Positions 21,815-34,480 of a DNA stretch of 64,000 nt are shown one piece after another. Every line of letters starts with the position of its first letter. The first letter of the stretch is position 1. A model generated the notes under the pieces. The model did no database searches. It worked only from the letters and a program-made list of their open reading frames with translations, and was not told where the DNA came from. The position numbers and the translations under genes were made by a program. Origin of the DNA: Massospora cicadina (lineage: Eukaryota; Entomophthoromycota; Entomophthoromycetes; Entomophthorales; Entomophthoraceae); contig JAKSZP010005266.1 in NCBI GenBank assembly GCA_022478985.1, forward strand, positions 1-64,000, read 5' to 3'.

Positions 21815-23843
21815 GTGTGGTCAATAAAGGGGGCCACTGGTCACTGTAGTACAGCGGCAACTAGGGCATCATGCTTAGCACCCACTCATTATGTCAGAAT
21901 TTGATAGGTTTCATGACTAATACCCCAGGGACTTAATGAAGACATCTAACGAGGAACTGGCACTTCAACAGTGATGGAACCAGGAGATGAGGAAGCCAGG
22001 ATGGAACTGAAGTTAGCAGCTTGTCCCGCGTTAGAGTCAGACCAATAGGGCAGGTCCACTAACGTAACCACTCAGCAATTGTGGGGTATTATGGAATGGC
22101 TCTTGCGTGGTTACCGCCTCTATAAAGAAGTTGTGAGTGAACATTCACCAAGTCTGTTTTATAATAAATGTGACCAAGAAGCTAGTTATGAATTGTATAT
22201 GTCTTACTTCAATGTTACTACAATGTGATTGTCTTGCTGGCTCAGCTTCCATGGAGCTGAGGAATACCTGGGTGCATACATTCAGCCTTTGATCTGCCAA
22301 CTACTGCATGTGTTGGCCTGACATAGCTTGAAATTGGCAATGTCATGCGTTTTTCAAGCGAAACATAATGACACTCACCTTTTACTTGAACGCTTCAACC
22401 ACACTTTCTCAGAAATTCAGGGGGCGCTAGTGCATGTAGACAGTCATGTCATGGTCGTCCACCATTGCCTGAGTAAATTAGTTTCACAATTGAATCATAA
22501 ATTATCCAAAGTAATAAAAAAAATTTTTAGACTGGCTTGGGCTTTTGAGTGAATGGGTACAGGATGTCATGACGCTGGGTAGTAACACTGAGCGCTCTAT
22601 GGTGAAAAATCTGAATGGGTGGAAGGAATCAACATGGTGATGGCTTGAATGAGGAAACAGGTTACCCAGTTAGAGCGGCGGATAATTGATCACACTAACA
22701 CATTGGCAATTGAATTTAGTCAACTACAAGCTGAGTGGAGTAACCAGTGGATGGCTGACCATTTGATCAGCTCTTTATTGGAAAACTCATAATACAGCCA
22801 ATAGTTAGGTAAGATTAATCAGTTGGAGAGTTCCAGTCAGGCAGCTCAGGGCTGAGCCATTACTATTCCGTTTGTTGAGAAGGTGGAGTATGCTGATATG
22901 CAAGTGCACTGACTAACCTTTGATGGTCTAATGAGGAGTTGATGTGAGAACAAGCTGCTCTAATCAATCAAGTAGATGAAGCGAACTGACAAGTGCATGA
23001 CACTGGCAGAACATGAAAATGCAGGGCACATTGTAGGATTTCTTCTTATGACTCCAAGAAATGGATTACAGAATGGACACAGAGTGAGATTTCTGCTGCA
23101 ATTTATAGAAGGAATTTGGATAGCTTAGGCAGGGGATGAGATAGGGCGTTGTTGGTGCTATTTGGCCAAAGTGGAGCAGATAATAGATGAACTTTTTACT
23201 GAACAGACTGGCGAGGGAGGTTAGAGGTCTAGTCAGCGGTGAGTCCAGTGAGGAATACTATGAGTTAGCCAGCAAGTACCCCACGGGGATCACGGTAGTC
23301 CCTCTCTGAAATCTAACCTTTTTACAATCAACTACTGCGGATTTTAATCCATTTTACAATCCTATTATTTCCCACAAGGGGATATTCCCCTTGCCAATCT
23401 GAAACTACCCCATCTGTTCCCTGAGCCCAAAGCATGGAGCTGAGTGATTTTTGTACAGATCAAGAAGTTGCCACCTTTCAGTTGAGATGGGAACATGCAC
23501 GGATATTTCAAAATGTTTTAATTTTCTTTAAAGGAGCATTAAATCAGTGGAAAGCTAAACTGTTGTTATCCGCTATGGATGTTGAAAGCGCTGACCAGGT
23601 CACATGATACCTTAATAGTAGTGCTGTAATATATCAAGACGTGAAGGAGACTGGGCTCCATCTTTTTGGGGGTGTGGCAAAGAAGGCGCCGTGCAAGGCC
23701 AAATTTCTGACAATTTTTTTCAAAAGAACGAGTCCCTGGTGGAGTTTGCGGAGTGTTTCATGGCTGAAGCTCATGTGTTAGTGGGAGCCAATATCTTAAT
23801 CAATGAGGATGTGGACATAGCTGTCAGATTCTGCCGGTTGACC
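21815..23843 (+). pseudogene. gypsy A gag, 5' part
   Basis: No long frame is open. Position and short matches to B and D identify it: CATGGAGCTGAGTGATTTTTG... aligns in order with B's gag, and GTGGACATAGCTGTCAG at 23812 corresponds to B 39703-39720. H interrupts it at 23843. Gag would form the particle shell. Confidence 0.6.
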
Positions 23844-25135
23844 TGAAAATAAACCCTTTGATAACCAACAAACCAGGCCAATTATCCTAACAAATCTTGG
23901 GCTACTAATTAATTCTCAACTAAAGCCAATTATTTACTTGACAGCTCAGGCCGAATATCTTAATAAAAATTATCTAATTATCCACTTGACAGCTTGGGCT
24001 GATTATCTCTACACAAATTAACCTAATTATCCACTTGACATATTGGGCTGAATACCTTAATGTCAATTATCTTATTGTCCACTTAAAAACTCAGGCCAAT
24101 TATCTCAACATCAATTAAATTTGATTATTCTTTCAAAAGCTCAGGCCAGTTATCCTCGCATATTCAGGACAATTATACATGCACCAGACTCAGAATTTGG
24201 TCCCAACTAATTGGGAGCATTATCAACTAATCAGCTCAAGAAATTGTCAGGGAGGATTGATCCAAAAATAACATCTAAAAATACCATGGACAAATACTAC
24301 TATAAAACATAATTTCTCGCCCTATGGCGAATTATATGTTGATCCTCATAATTGGCGTGATAACACTTGCACATGGACCACCCAAATGAGAGTACCAAGA
24401 GCTATTGAGAGAGGCCTGCTGACGTCCCAATTAGGGTTTGTCATTTACTTAAATAGATGCCAAAATTTCTCAGAGTTCGTATTTTGCCAGCAGTATGACA
24501 AAACTCAAATTGGGTTGATCTTAGGACAATTATAAACGTTCATATTGCGATTTTTGTCCCTAAAATACTCATAAATATAAGAGTTAATTTGCCACCAATA
24601 GTCCTAGAAATAGGTCATAGTCATATCAGTTCAAGGCCTAAATGAAGTGGAAAATAATCTATGGAAATTGCATGCTTGATATGTGGTCAGGAGATGCCCT
24701 AGAGGTATAAATACCAGCGCCTTGCCTAATGAATAAGCATCAAATATTATCTCTTAATAAAAGATATATTCTCAAATTGTCTTTATCTGGTTTTTTATCA
24801 GAGGTGGTTCTTATTGAGAGTGTCAGAAAGCTGTTAGTGAAGAAATCTCCAGCTTGTATTGTTGCATGCCTTGGTAGAAGTTCTTAAATTCATAAAGAAA
24901 ATTAAGCCCAAGATCAAGAAGAAGAGTCAGATTTATTTTATAAGCCTAGTGAGCTTCCAAACGGTCAAAAACTGTAAGACACTGGAGAAATTTGAGGATC
25001 TTTCAGCTGAATTTCTTCCCAAATATATGTGCAGGATCTAATTTATCAAGCGAGTGATACTCAAAATTTAACAATAGCAATGATGGCAGTGGTTAAGGCA
25101 TATTAAGAACTTTAAAACTTATGATCCACATTCTT
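23844..25135 (+). mobile_element. element H: LTR with tandem repeats, plus leader fragment, nested in A
   Basis: The LTR-like unit 23844-24800 begins TGAAAATAAACC, ends TTTTTATCA, and is followed by a primer-site-like TGGTTCTTATTGAGAGTG (24805). It contains about six copies of a roughly 55-bp repeat (23870-24180; GCTCAGGCCAATTATCT, AATTATCCACTTGACA). A strong promoter layout follows: GGTATAAATACC at 24716 and AATAAAAG near 24763. After it, 24801-25135 holds a lysine-rich frame (24859-25041) of unknown type. The second LTR is absent, so H is truncated before A's gag resumes. Confidence 0.65.
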
Positions 25136-25985
25136 CAAAAAGACTTAAAGTTTTTACAAATAGTTAACTATTTATGCCATCTCTCTGTCACAATTTGTGG
25201 TCCCAACGTGAACCAGAAAGCCCCTGCAATTGCCATTGCATCCTCCTCTAAAAATGGACTGCAATAACCTGGTATAATCCGTTGGGTAATACTTGCCCAC
25301 TCAATATGTCAGTGGGTCCTTACCACTATCCTTATGCACCTTTGGCTCATCCCCAGCTGTATTACAATTCCATGTTTGACTTCTGACCTGGATCTTTGGG
25401 CATGATCCATAAACAGGAGCCGTTTATGAATGCTTGTTTCTTGTGGGCCAAATAGGCAACTATGCGGCTAACTGTCTGGCAACCTGCATGTTCATGCAGT
25501 ACCAACTGTCCTAATCAAACAGGAAAAAGCTCGCGTGGAGTAGATACAGGACGTTATAACTCTTCTGATCAATTTTGTTTGTCTTTTAAGATTCCCATGA
25601 GTTGCGTTGCATCAGTCTCAGTACTCTCCCTGATGACTTATTATATCAAGAACTTCCCACATTATCTCAGCCTCAATCCAAGAAAACACCATAACCCTAC
25701 AGACTCAGGGTTCTTCCTTGATGTGAAAAAGATGTATGCCTGGAAAATACTTAAAAACAGACAAGCGAAATTGGACCATCAACAGACGCTACCTCCCAAG
25801 TGGGGGTAAACGTTGCTATCCAGTAGAGAAGATTGCTCAGGAGTATCCTCATGTTGGCGCGGGTATTATCACTTTTCTTGGTAATAAAAAGCCTCTAAGT
25901 TCATATAATAAACATCAATGGTTCTTATTATTCAAAATGTACTTACTGTGATGATTTTGTTTAGAACACAAAAATCTAAGCTATT
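25136..25985 (+). pseudogene. gypsy A gag 3' part with broken zinc knuckle
   Basis: A knuckle equivalent to B's CCHC is recognisable at 25437-25478: after allowing one base of frame slip it keeps first and last Cys, but His has become Asn. Short open frames (25462-25809, 25736-25951) are not gag-like throughout and reflect frame decay. The frame leading into the protease ends with a stop at 25977. Confidence 0.55.
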
Positions 25986-26369
25986 ATGGATACTGGCGCT
26001 CCACTCAATATAATCTCCACCAAGTTTGTGGATAGTCTTCCAATGAAGCCTGATGTGGAACACATAGTGTATGGGGATGCAGGGGCACAGAGCACAGTGT
26101 TGGATGGCGCTTACAGTGCGTTACCACTGAGGGTTAGCTCGGTCAGGGCTTCCATCTCAGCAGTGGTTCTGCCTAATAATAACTATGGCATGATGATTAG
26201 AGCTGTGTTCATGCGGCGATTTAGGGCAGTGGTCAATATGGCAGAAGAAACAATTAGTATCATGGGACAACAGATCCCCATTTACTTTACCTCCAGCAAA
26301 GTCCCAAAGAACCCAATACGCTCCAGTCAGATCAATCCGGAATATAGTGAATGGGCGATTTCTGTTTGA
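25986..26369 (+). pseudogene. gypsy A retropepsin-like protease
   Basis: 127 open codons. MDTGAPLNIIST carries the catalytic D-T-G, then DGAYSALPLRVS and a hydrophobic beta-rich middle, ending IPIYFTSS, residue for residue like B's 40631-41077. The aspartic protease would cleave the Gag-Pol polyprotein. The annotated Met is simply the codon before DTG; the true polyprotein frame entered from gag. A stop follows at 26370. Confidence 0.85.
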
Positions 26370-26989
26370 TATCAATGGATGAAGCGGAGGACCAGAGCCC
26401 TTCCTAATCAGATCTATGAGTACAAAGGTATTCCGCTATGGGCTACAAGCGCTTTAAGCATACCTTATTAGCATCTGGTCATATCAGGGGCGGAGATTGA
26501 AATAGACATCCCAGAAGTTTATTTAGGGAGATAATGGGGCCCTACCAGCAATCCCAGGCTTGAACCCCATGTGGCTCCTGGGTTACTGTTACCGGGGCAT
26601 GGGGAAGTGAAAGTATTAATAGCAAACCTACAGAAGGAGTCTATGACGGTCCAAAGGCACCAGGTAGAGGCTTCTTTATACTTGACTCTTATTGATGAGG
26701 TTCATCATATTCATGATTTTGGGTCTTGGGAGGACTTTTTACTACCAGTAAACATTTCATCCAAAGTAATGACAGTGATTCTGAGGGAATCTCTGACTGG
26801 GCTGCGGAAAACATAAGGATAGGGTGATGGCCATGTTTGAAAATACTGAGGAATTTTCACATCCACCAACCACAATTTGGGATGTGCACGGGGGTTGTGC
26901 ATTGAGTGACCACAGGAAATCACCCCCATTTGGTCACATCCTATTTGGCACTTGAGAGCTGTAATGGAATTTATCTCTTATAAGGTAGA

Positions 26990-27590
26990 ACAATTTGATT
27001 GAACAAGGGATGTTAGAGCCATCCAAGAATCCATGGGCATCGCCAGTGCTAATTATTAAGAAAAAAGATGGCACCAAGAGGGTGGTTATCAATTACCAAA
27101 AGTTTAATAGTATCACAGGAAAGGTTCCTACCCCCTCCCGCAGATTGATAACGTTTTAGATCAACTGTGAAGGGCTAACTATTTTTTGCCATGGATTTGA
27201 TATTGAGGTACTGGCATATTGAGATGCCAGTGATGAAACAGTAGAAATGCGCTATAATAACCTCAAATGGATTGTTCCAACCCACACATATTATCCAAGG
27301 GTTATGTAACACCCCAGCTACGTTTCAGAGGGCTATAGACACGATTTTGAGTGACTTATAGTTGGCCTGTGTCCTAGTCTATCTCAACAATATCAATATG
27401 TTCTCTCATACATTCACGGAACATATGGACCACTTGAACAAGTGTTCCGCTGACTTGCTGACGCTAACATCAAGATCAAGCCGCAAAAGTGTCCTTTCTT
27501 TAAAGAGCAATTAAGCACCTCAAGTTTGTTGTAGACTCAAAAGGGCTTAAACTTCAAGCTGGCGAAGGTGGAAGCTATATGTTAGATGAC
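26990..27590 (+). pseudogene. gypsy A reverse transcriptase
   Basis: Motifs in order: EQGMLEPSKNPWASPVLI, IKKKDGTKRVVINY (27000-27105), then broken frames, and the active-site box YLNN at 27380-27391 where the family has Y-x-D-D. Both catalytic aspartates are asparagine. B and D have DD and DN at the same place. Dead. Confidence 0.8.
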
Positions 27591-27689
27591 TTGGCAAGGC
27601 AATAAGCGAGATAAACAAGTGATTTCTGGGAATGGTTAGTTACTCCAGCGGTTCATTCCTTGCTTCAGTTGTCTTGGGAAACCACTCTT

Positions 27690-28200
27690 TGAATTATTGA
27701 AGAAGAACACCACCTTTGACTGGAATGAACAATGTCAAAACGCTTTTGATGTCTTGCGGACTTCATTGGCAAGTGCGCCAGCTTTGCAATACTAAAATTT
27801 TAAAAAGGAATTCATAGTGAAATCAAGACGCATCTCTTTCCGCTGTAAGGCAGTATTATCTCAGAAGGATGATGATGGCGTAGAGCACCCTGTAGCATTT
27901 TGTAGCTGAAGTTTAAACTGTCATGAACGTAGTTACACTGTGACTGAGAAGGAGTGCTTAGAAGCAATATACACGTTTAAACAGTTCCAGGTAAACCTCT
28001 ATGGGATGAGAATCCAAGTGGTAATGGATCATGAATCCTTGCGTTGGTTGCATAATCATTAAAAAACTGAAGGATGGCTTGAGAAATGGGCACTGAAGCT
28101 ACAAGCTTATAACTTTGAGATATTTCACCAGCTGGGGGCGAAACATCATAATGCATACTTTCTCTGGCATTTACCAACGGTCACAATTATACTGGATTTA
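27690..28200 (+). pseudogene. gypsy A RNase H
   Basis: Between broken frames one reads VLSQKDDDGVEHPVAF, YTVTEKECLEAIY.FKQFQVNLYG, QVVMDHESLRWLH, EGWLEKWALKLQAYNFEI, all colinear with B 42480-42850. It removes template RNA in the ancestral enzyme. Several stops. Confidence 0.75.
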
Positions 28201-28359
28201 GCTGACATCATGTATTAGAAGATGATTTTGGGCAAATATCACGATGAGCCGCCACATGTGATCAAGGCGCAAATGGGCTTAGATAAGATACCTTTTTGCG
28301 CAATGAGAACTATACAAGAAGATTGAAAAACGACTCTGAGTTTCCCAAAGCCCTCTGCT

Positions 28360-29249
28360 AGGCCAGCAATTATTGTGGATGCCCATAGGGCGGTAGGTCA
28401 TGGAGGGTTGCAGAAAATGGTGGAGTTCTTGTGGCCTCACTACTATTGGGAGAGCATGTATTATGACGTGCTTGAGACGGTTGATTGTTGTCACCAGAGC
28501 CAAGTGGAGAAGCTATCCACAAGAAGACCACCTACTAGCTTGTTAAGCCTTGTTTCGCATGGCATACTATTTCCATTGATGTGGTGGGGCCTCTGCTGAC
28601 TGGCAAGAAACACTCTAAGTATATATTTGTAGCAATTGATCACCAAACAAGAGGGGCAAAAGCAAAAGAGATCAATAATTTTAGGGGCTGTCACCAACTG
28701 CTGATCTTACCATGTTGTGTCTCATACAGCAACATGGCTGTCTGCAATTTATCTTCTTGTACAACAGAACCAATTTCATGTAGCATGCATGCCCAAGTTG
28801 AATGAACTAATAACAATTTGTGGGCTCTTGACTACACCTTACCATGCTGGATCTAATGAAATGGTGGAACGGACTAATGGAACATTGGTAAACATTCTTC
28901 GCAAGCTTGTAAAGGATTGGCCCTCCAAATAGAGTACCCTCCTATCCACTGCCATCTTTTCTTGTAATATCAGCTGCATTTATTAACAGGAAAGAGTCCC
29001 TTCCAAAAGCTCTATGGTAGACATCCGGCTTTGTCCGTTCTGCCTTACTTCTTTGTGGAGGATACTGGCGAAGTAAAACCGCAGCATTATTTGACCATCT
29101 TAATGGACATTCTGATAAAATTATAAAAGAAAGCTTATTCTAACAGCTTAGCTAAGAAAGTGTGATCAGGCAGCTGATCAAAGTAGATGTAGCAGACTCT
29201 TACAGTCTGCTGTAGGAGATCATGTCTTTTTCCATGACCAACATGATCT
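28360..29249 (+). pseudogene. gypsy A integrase, interrupted by X2
   Basis: Starts with the zinc-binding region (DAHRAVGHGGLQKMVEFLWPHYYWESMYYDVLETVDCCHQS, read in pieces), continues through the core with VVGPLLTGKKHSKYIFVAIDH, and NEMVERTNGTLVNILRKLV near the third acidic residue. The TDNG site has changed to YNR (about 28755). The C-terminal part resumes at 30882 after X2. Confidence 0.75.
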
Positions 29250-30881
29250 TGTAAGTCATGGGGACCAGCCCCTACAACTGGATAAGGAGCAGCATCCCTT
29301 TCGGACCAAAAGGGGGCCAAAGGATCAAGTGGACCCCCTGTCACAGTTGAGTGACCTGGCGCATGTGGTTGATGAGCACTGGGTGACTGCCCTTCCGCCT
29401 AGGGATATTCAGACCTCTCCCCTCCCCCTCCCCAACCCTGGTAAAATTAATAGAGGGGACCTGCTAGGAGATCATGCAGGCCAGGGGCCATGGGCGGGCC
29501 CCTGAGACCCCTCACTCACCAAGGGAAACTTACCAAAAATTGAAGAAACAGCTAGCGTAGGTATCAGAGCCCAGTCTGCAAATTCCGGGCTATCAGAGCT
29601 GTACTGGACTGGTCTGGTCCAAAAAGTCAAATTGGAACTTGATTTGGGTTTCAAACCAGGCCACTAGTGACTCAGACCAGTTACCCCTACCCCAGAACAG
29701 ATCTGAGAAGTTCAGATCGCATAGACAATCAAATTGAGAGTCCAGACTGGGTTGCAGACAACCGAGCACCAAGGCCACAGCCCCCCGGGACAAATCCAGG
29801 AAATCTGAACTGCATAAGCTGCCCAACTCAAATGGTCAAGGTCCAGATCAGTACCATCGACCTGGGCTGGCCCCAAAAATTTGGGAAAATCAGCAAAATG
29901 TTTTTGATTTTTGTCAAGAATTTGGGCATCCATCCATCCACTCCCTCACCCGCCAGCCAACCAAACCCCATCGACAATCCCCAACCACCCAATACCCTAG
30001 CATCCCCACTATTCAATTTGCCAATACTTAAGGCAACTGCCCTATTGATGGGCAGTTGTCAGTTCATTCTCTATTCTCCTCACGCTTTGTGCCAAAATAA
30101 AGCTGAATACCCCAAACACCTTGTTGCAGACTCCACCTGTTTGTTTTTTTCCTGTTCAAAATTCTGCTGATCAATCTGACAAAGCGCGCCACCACCCAAA
30201 TAGTTATCCCGATGATCACTGAATGGGTCATCTAGTCACTTGACCCCACCAAGTAGCAGTGGATTGTATCCACGGTGAACTGCCTCACTCTCAATGATGG
30301 AGTCAACTCTCCATCCATTTTCACGTTTCCATTAAAAATGAACCCAACCATTCGCTTCGCCATCAAGTTTTCCAAGAGCGCTCCCCTATTGGAGCAGCCT
30401 CAGGGCGCCCCCGCCCCAATGCCCGCAAGCTCAGCCCCCACATCTGGCTCATCTGCCATTGATTTCACCCACCAAAGGGCCCCAGAGTACCCCAACTAAG
30501 GGGGACTTGGCCCTAACACGCATCACAAGTCCATTTTCCCCTCCAACAGCACCCCTGTCCGCGTGGTAGGTCCTGTGCCGCCCCTCTCTGGCGCACAGAC
30601 CCACCTACCCATAACCAAAGGCCAGCAACCGCGCACCCTGGAGGAGTCATCATCCTCCCCACCTCTCTCGCCCTTGGGGGTTGCCCCCATTGCAACCATC
30701 TGGTTTGCCTTGGGGGCCTTTGGTACATTTATAAACATTTACTTTCCTCACGTCCCCACTAGATCCCCCCTTCTTCTAGTCATATGGACCGCTGTGCCCT
30801 TGGCATTCTGAGACCTCCACTGGGTGCTTGTGCACCCTGACTGGGAGCCCAGTATATTTCTTATCAGCCGTTTCCATGACA
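29250..30881 (+). mobile_element. X2, X-family unit in A integrase with exact 5-bp duplication
   Basis: TGTAAG...ATGACA, 1632 bp, flanked by gatct on both sides (29245-29249, 30882-30886). B supplies the uninterrupted integrase sequence. The 5' part encodes DLAHVVDEHWVTALP (29353-29397). A promoter-like TTAAGGC and AATAAA lie near 30030-30100, and a hydrophobic stretch ends near AVPLAF (30811). X2 is longer than X3 (1160 bp) because of extra proline-rich sequence at about 29.9-30.7 kb. Ends and 5-bp duplication are those of an LTR element; only one LTR-sized unit is present. Confidence 0.8.
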
Positions 30882-31061
30882 GATCTTTGGAAGGAAAAGC
30901 AAGCTTGCTAACATCTGGACCAGACCGTTTGAAATAATTGAGGATACTGGTATTGATGCCTACACCATTGATGAACCTGCGGGTGGTCATATTATCAACT
31001 TAGTTCATGCAAAGTTACTATGAGCATACAAACAATATGAGCTTATAATTCAGTCAAGGGG
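30882..31061 (+). pseudogene. gypsy A integrase C-terminal end and polypurine tract
   Basis: Reads FEIIEDTGIDAYTIDEP-GGHIINLVHAKLL, matching B's KVIEKMGMDAYTILDPASGRIIKHVRAKFL. A tract TCAAGGGG (31054-31061) immediately precedes the 3' LTR, as in B. Confidence 0.8.
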
Positions 31062-31554
31062 TGGTAATATCAAATAAATTGATATGACTTGATGAAAAGC
31101 CATATATCCACAGTTTGTATTTTATGAGTTGAGGTGAGCCTCAATATTGAGTGGAAGATTATGTAAATGTGAAGAAAATGAATCAAAGTACTGATAGTTT
31201 GGAAAATTAAAGGAATACCACTGAAGCCTCAATGATGGGATGAAACCCAAAAGTTGTAGGGAATTGAGAGTTACTAAGCTGACAGGCTGAAAATGACTGA
31301 CAAATTGAAGATTAAAAGCTGAATGAGAGAATAGAAGATGAAGGTTTCTTAAGTGGAAAAAAAGAAAAAATAGAAGAGTAGTTTGCGTATTCATATATGA
31401 TAAAATGTTGTTGGTTGGGGCGATAGCTCCATATTTAGTATAAAGATTATCTACAAAGGAATTGCAATCTCTTATATTGTCTATCCGTTGCTCAGTGGTG
31501 TTAAATCTGTGCAACCAGCATAGCAGATCTAATTAATAATGCCAAAAGTTAACA
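31062..31554 (+). repeat. 3' LTR of A
   Basis: Starts TGGTAATATC, ends AAAGTTAACA; partner of 21331-21814. The many substitutions between the two LTRs indicate an old insertion. Confidence 0.9.
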
Positions 31555-31770
31555 CCGGGGATCCAGTATCCAGGATGGTCATAACATGGACCTTTTTAAT
31601 AACAACCTCTATCTTAGTTGTAGTATCACATAAGTTAGGAGAGAAAGATAGGATCTCCTTAAGCTGTAAAGTGGAGGCCAGCTTGCGAGCTGTCTCAGGA
31701 TATCTATCCTGGATGGATTTCAAGGTATGGACTTGCTGAATAGGTTGGATCAATCAGGCAAACAACCGAT
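31555..31770 (-). pseudogene. gypsy F protease, DTG half
   Basis: The minus strand (frame 31753-31529) reads MIQPIQQVHTLKSIQDRYPETARKL... and VMTILDTGSPV, the D-T-G active site of a retropepsin. The frame runs straight into A's LTR at 31554, showing that A landed two codons after the active site. Confidence 0.8.
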
Positions 31771-34188
31771 CAGCTTCATTAACAGTGCCAATAACCTCAG
31801 GACACCCTAGAAATTGGCTGAGATAAGTTTTATTGGGTATTGTGGCCTCATCTACTCCTCCCACGTTCAACTGATCTGGAACCCCAAATACAACTGGCGA
31901 TTCTAGAACATAGTATCCAACATATTCATACCCCCTTCAGATTCTATACTGCAGGAATTAATCAATATAAGTCATTAGCAATAGAAGTGGGGCGGAGTCA
32001 GACATGTTAGATTAATTATCAAGTGGGGTGGCAATCCCTACAATGACTACTCTTTTCCAAGATCTTCAATGTCAGCTTTCTTCTTCCAACATACATTGTC
32101 AAAATTCCCAACTTTTCAGTAGGCGCACTTGGTGATCAGTTCACTTAAGCTTTGGCTTTTGATCATCAATGAACAGAGCTTGAAGGTTTGGCTTTTGATC
32201 CTCAATGGCTAAACTTGGGATTTTGGCTTTTGACCTTAGTGGCCAGAACTCAAGGTCTTGACAAAACCTTTCAAATTGTATCAAGTTTATAAAAATCAGT
32301 GGCATCTAGCAAAGCATCTTTAGTATTTTGTACATTCTGGAAGTAGCGTTTTACTGAGGTGATGTGCACCAATAAGATATGGTGAGACGGCACCACAGTC
32401 AAGATGGCAGCAAAGGCGTTGTAAAGAGTCAACCTCTAAGAAGTTAACAGCATCTGGGCTTCAATGTATAACTGTTAAGCAAAGGTAGCAACTGACTCCT
32501 TTTTTATTCTGTTTTACATAAAGCCTACTTTTTCATACTTATAGACTATTTCTAAGCCAAACTCATCAATAAGTGCCTCCTTAACCTCCGCAAAGTGCTG
32601 AGATTATCCATATGAGGCACAATTACTTCTTAGGCCATGTGATCTAAGAAAGAGTGGATGTGATTGACCTTCTGGTGATCAGTATACCCCTCTATGGATG
32701 ATTTATAGAAGTATAAAAAGAGGCAATTCTACTCTCACCCAGGACAAACTTGTCCTTAAAGTTGGTTAAATGAGACTTAATCACTCCCAGTGAGGGCATG
32801 AACAGCAAAAGCATTGTGCCTTTAGTCTATGAATGAATGTCCATCTGATCAAAAAAGTGATAGAGCAGATCAAATTTCTATTGGAAAGCGTAAATCCTGG
32901 TTCTTATGGCTTCAGAGGGCTTTTGATAAATGGATTTACATAGATTCAATATGGCCTCTATTTGCAGCTTATGAGTCTCAAGTTCGTCAACCTGGCTGCA
33001 AGCTCCTTAAACTTATAACAAAGTTTGGACAAAAGAGAACTTAGTTTTTTGTGATCAAATCAAATCACCCCAAACACTTTTTTAGCTCCTCTTTCATTTG
33101 TTTACACCTCATTGTTGGGTGGGCGGGATCCTTTTTGATGTACTTCAACCTTGACATGTTTGTAGCTATTTTTAACTTTAATCAACTGAGAACATAAATC
33201 ATTTTTACATGTCAGCCTTTCCAAGGGAGATCTGACACCCTGATATTCTTTTTCACATTTACTGACCCGTTGAGCTGAATACTAGGCATTTTAAGAGAAG
33301 CCTTGAACTTTAACTCTTTCTTCAGATGTGAGATCTTGGCTTCTAAAAGGTAGATTAGACCCAGGGGGTTCTTTTGAGGGATGCCATTTGAGCTCCTTAA
33401 CATGAGACAAGCCGTTTGCCAGTTGTTGCTCTAAAAGCGATTATTCTTTGTGCATCATCCTGCAGATAAGTAGACGCTTTAGTCAATAATTCACTGTGAG
33501 CTTACTCCTCATGCTTCACCAGTTCCTTTGAAAACTCTTAAAGTAGAGTGCGAGTCTTAGTGGCAGACCCATCCAACTCTTCACGAATATCTTCATGGCC
33601 TCTTCCACATACTTCAATACACCAGTATCAATGGTATTGATTTGCTCATGTAGCTGAATAATAAATCTGCAGTTGGCTTCCACGCCAGATTTCACTTTTC
33701 CTACATGATCAGAGGACAAGTTATAGCGATTATCATAAAATATTCCTATTCATCATGATTCACCAGGTGGCGTTGCAGTTCCTCATGGTGTACTCACAAG
33801 AGGTGGATTATGTTAAAAAAAACTGGGTGGGCAAACTTGTGGACGTTGTAGTCTTTTTTGTGAGTTGACTGTAAGTGTCTGAGAGGGTTCAGGTTTTTTA
33901 GAGGTACATCAGGAGCTCTTCATCTGAGGAACATCTCTTACAAGAAGCAATATCCCTGGGGTTCATTATGCCATAAGTCAGGTCTCTACCTACTTCAGTC
34001 GCCATCCAGGTAATCCATAAGGACTCTATTATAATAATGTAGTCAAACTGATCTTCTTAAAGGTGATTGTAGGGGGGCTATCCAGCCAATCATCCTCTGA
34101 ACCATCCCATTTATTATTTAATCAGTGATGCTAGCAGCAGGAGCGTCTTCCATCTTAGTAATATTTAAGCTTAAGGTGTACAGGTAGC
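31771..34188 (-). pseudogene. gypsy F gag
   Basis: Minus-strand region between the primer site and the protease. A decayed zinc knuckle is seen near 32090-32135 (C-A-Y-stop-x4-F-x3-C: second Cys is a stop, His is Phe). Fragments such as 33719-33516 (HEQINTIDTGVLKYVEEAM...) and 33403-33212 look helical, but no family match is certain. Frames are broken every 60-70 codons. Confidence 0.6.
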
Positions 34189-34205
34189 CCCTGTAGTGAG
34201 CATCA
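34189..34205 (-). promoter_or_regulatory. primer-binding site of F
   Basis: The minus strand reads TGATGCTCACTACAGGG, one base different from the site in D and E (TGGTGCTCACTACAGGG). It sits four bases inside the LTR end. Confidence 0.75.
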
Positions 34206-34480
34206 CTTTGTTGAATCCTGGCAAGTAGTTGCTTGAAGGTGCTTATCTTCAGGATTTTAACGATATAACACATGCAGGAGTGCCAAAATATTTGGCAGCA
34301 ATTTATAAAATTTAAGACTACAAAATAAACTACAATTATTTTATCTACAATAAGGTTTCTGGGTATTTTAAATACATTTTATTAATATGATATCTCACCT
34401 GGCACAAAGAGGTGAACTCAATAGCCAGCGTATACACTTTAAACTGTGAACAGGTGCATTGTGAGTTTCATCAGCCTTGA
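34206..34480 (-). repeat. 5' LTR of F, terminal part
   Basis: From TGTTGAATCC (34209) rightward it is colinear with 11164-11331 and 16621-16720, skipping the LINE. It is cut near 34480 by a second LINE fragment, and the remaining outer part is not recognised. Confidence 0.65.

Larger units (their letters stand above)
21331..31554 (+). mobile_element. gypsy element A (family 1), nested in F
   Basis: LTRs at 21331-21814 and 31062-31554 bound a gag-PR-RT-RH-INT order. Flanking pentamers are ccagg (21326-21330) and ccggg (31555-31559), a 5-bp duplication with one change. A splits F's protease: the F reading resumes in phase across the site. A contains element H in gag and X2 in the integrase. 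Point decay includes YLDD read as YLNN and loss of the integrase DNG. Confidence 0.9.

Noticed and set aside
29667..30170. 167-codon proline-rich frame as a host gene
   Set aside because: It lies within X2, contains a promoter-like region and has no counterpart frame in X1 or X3.
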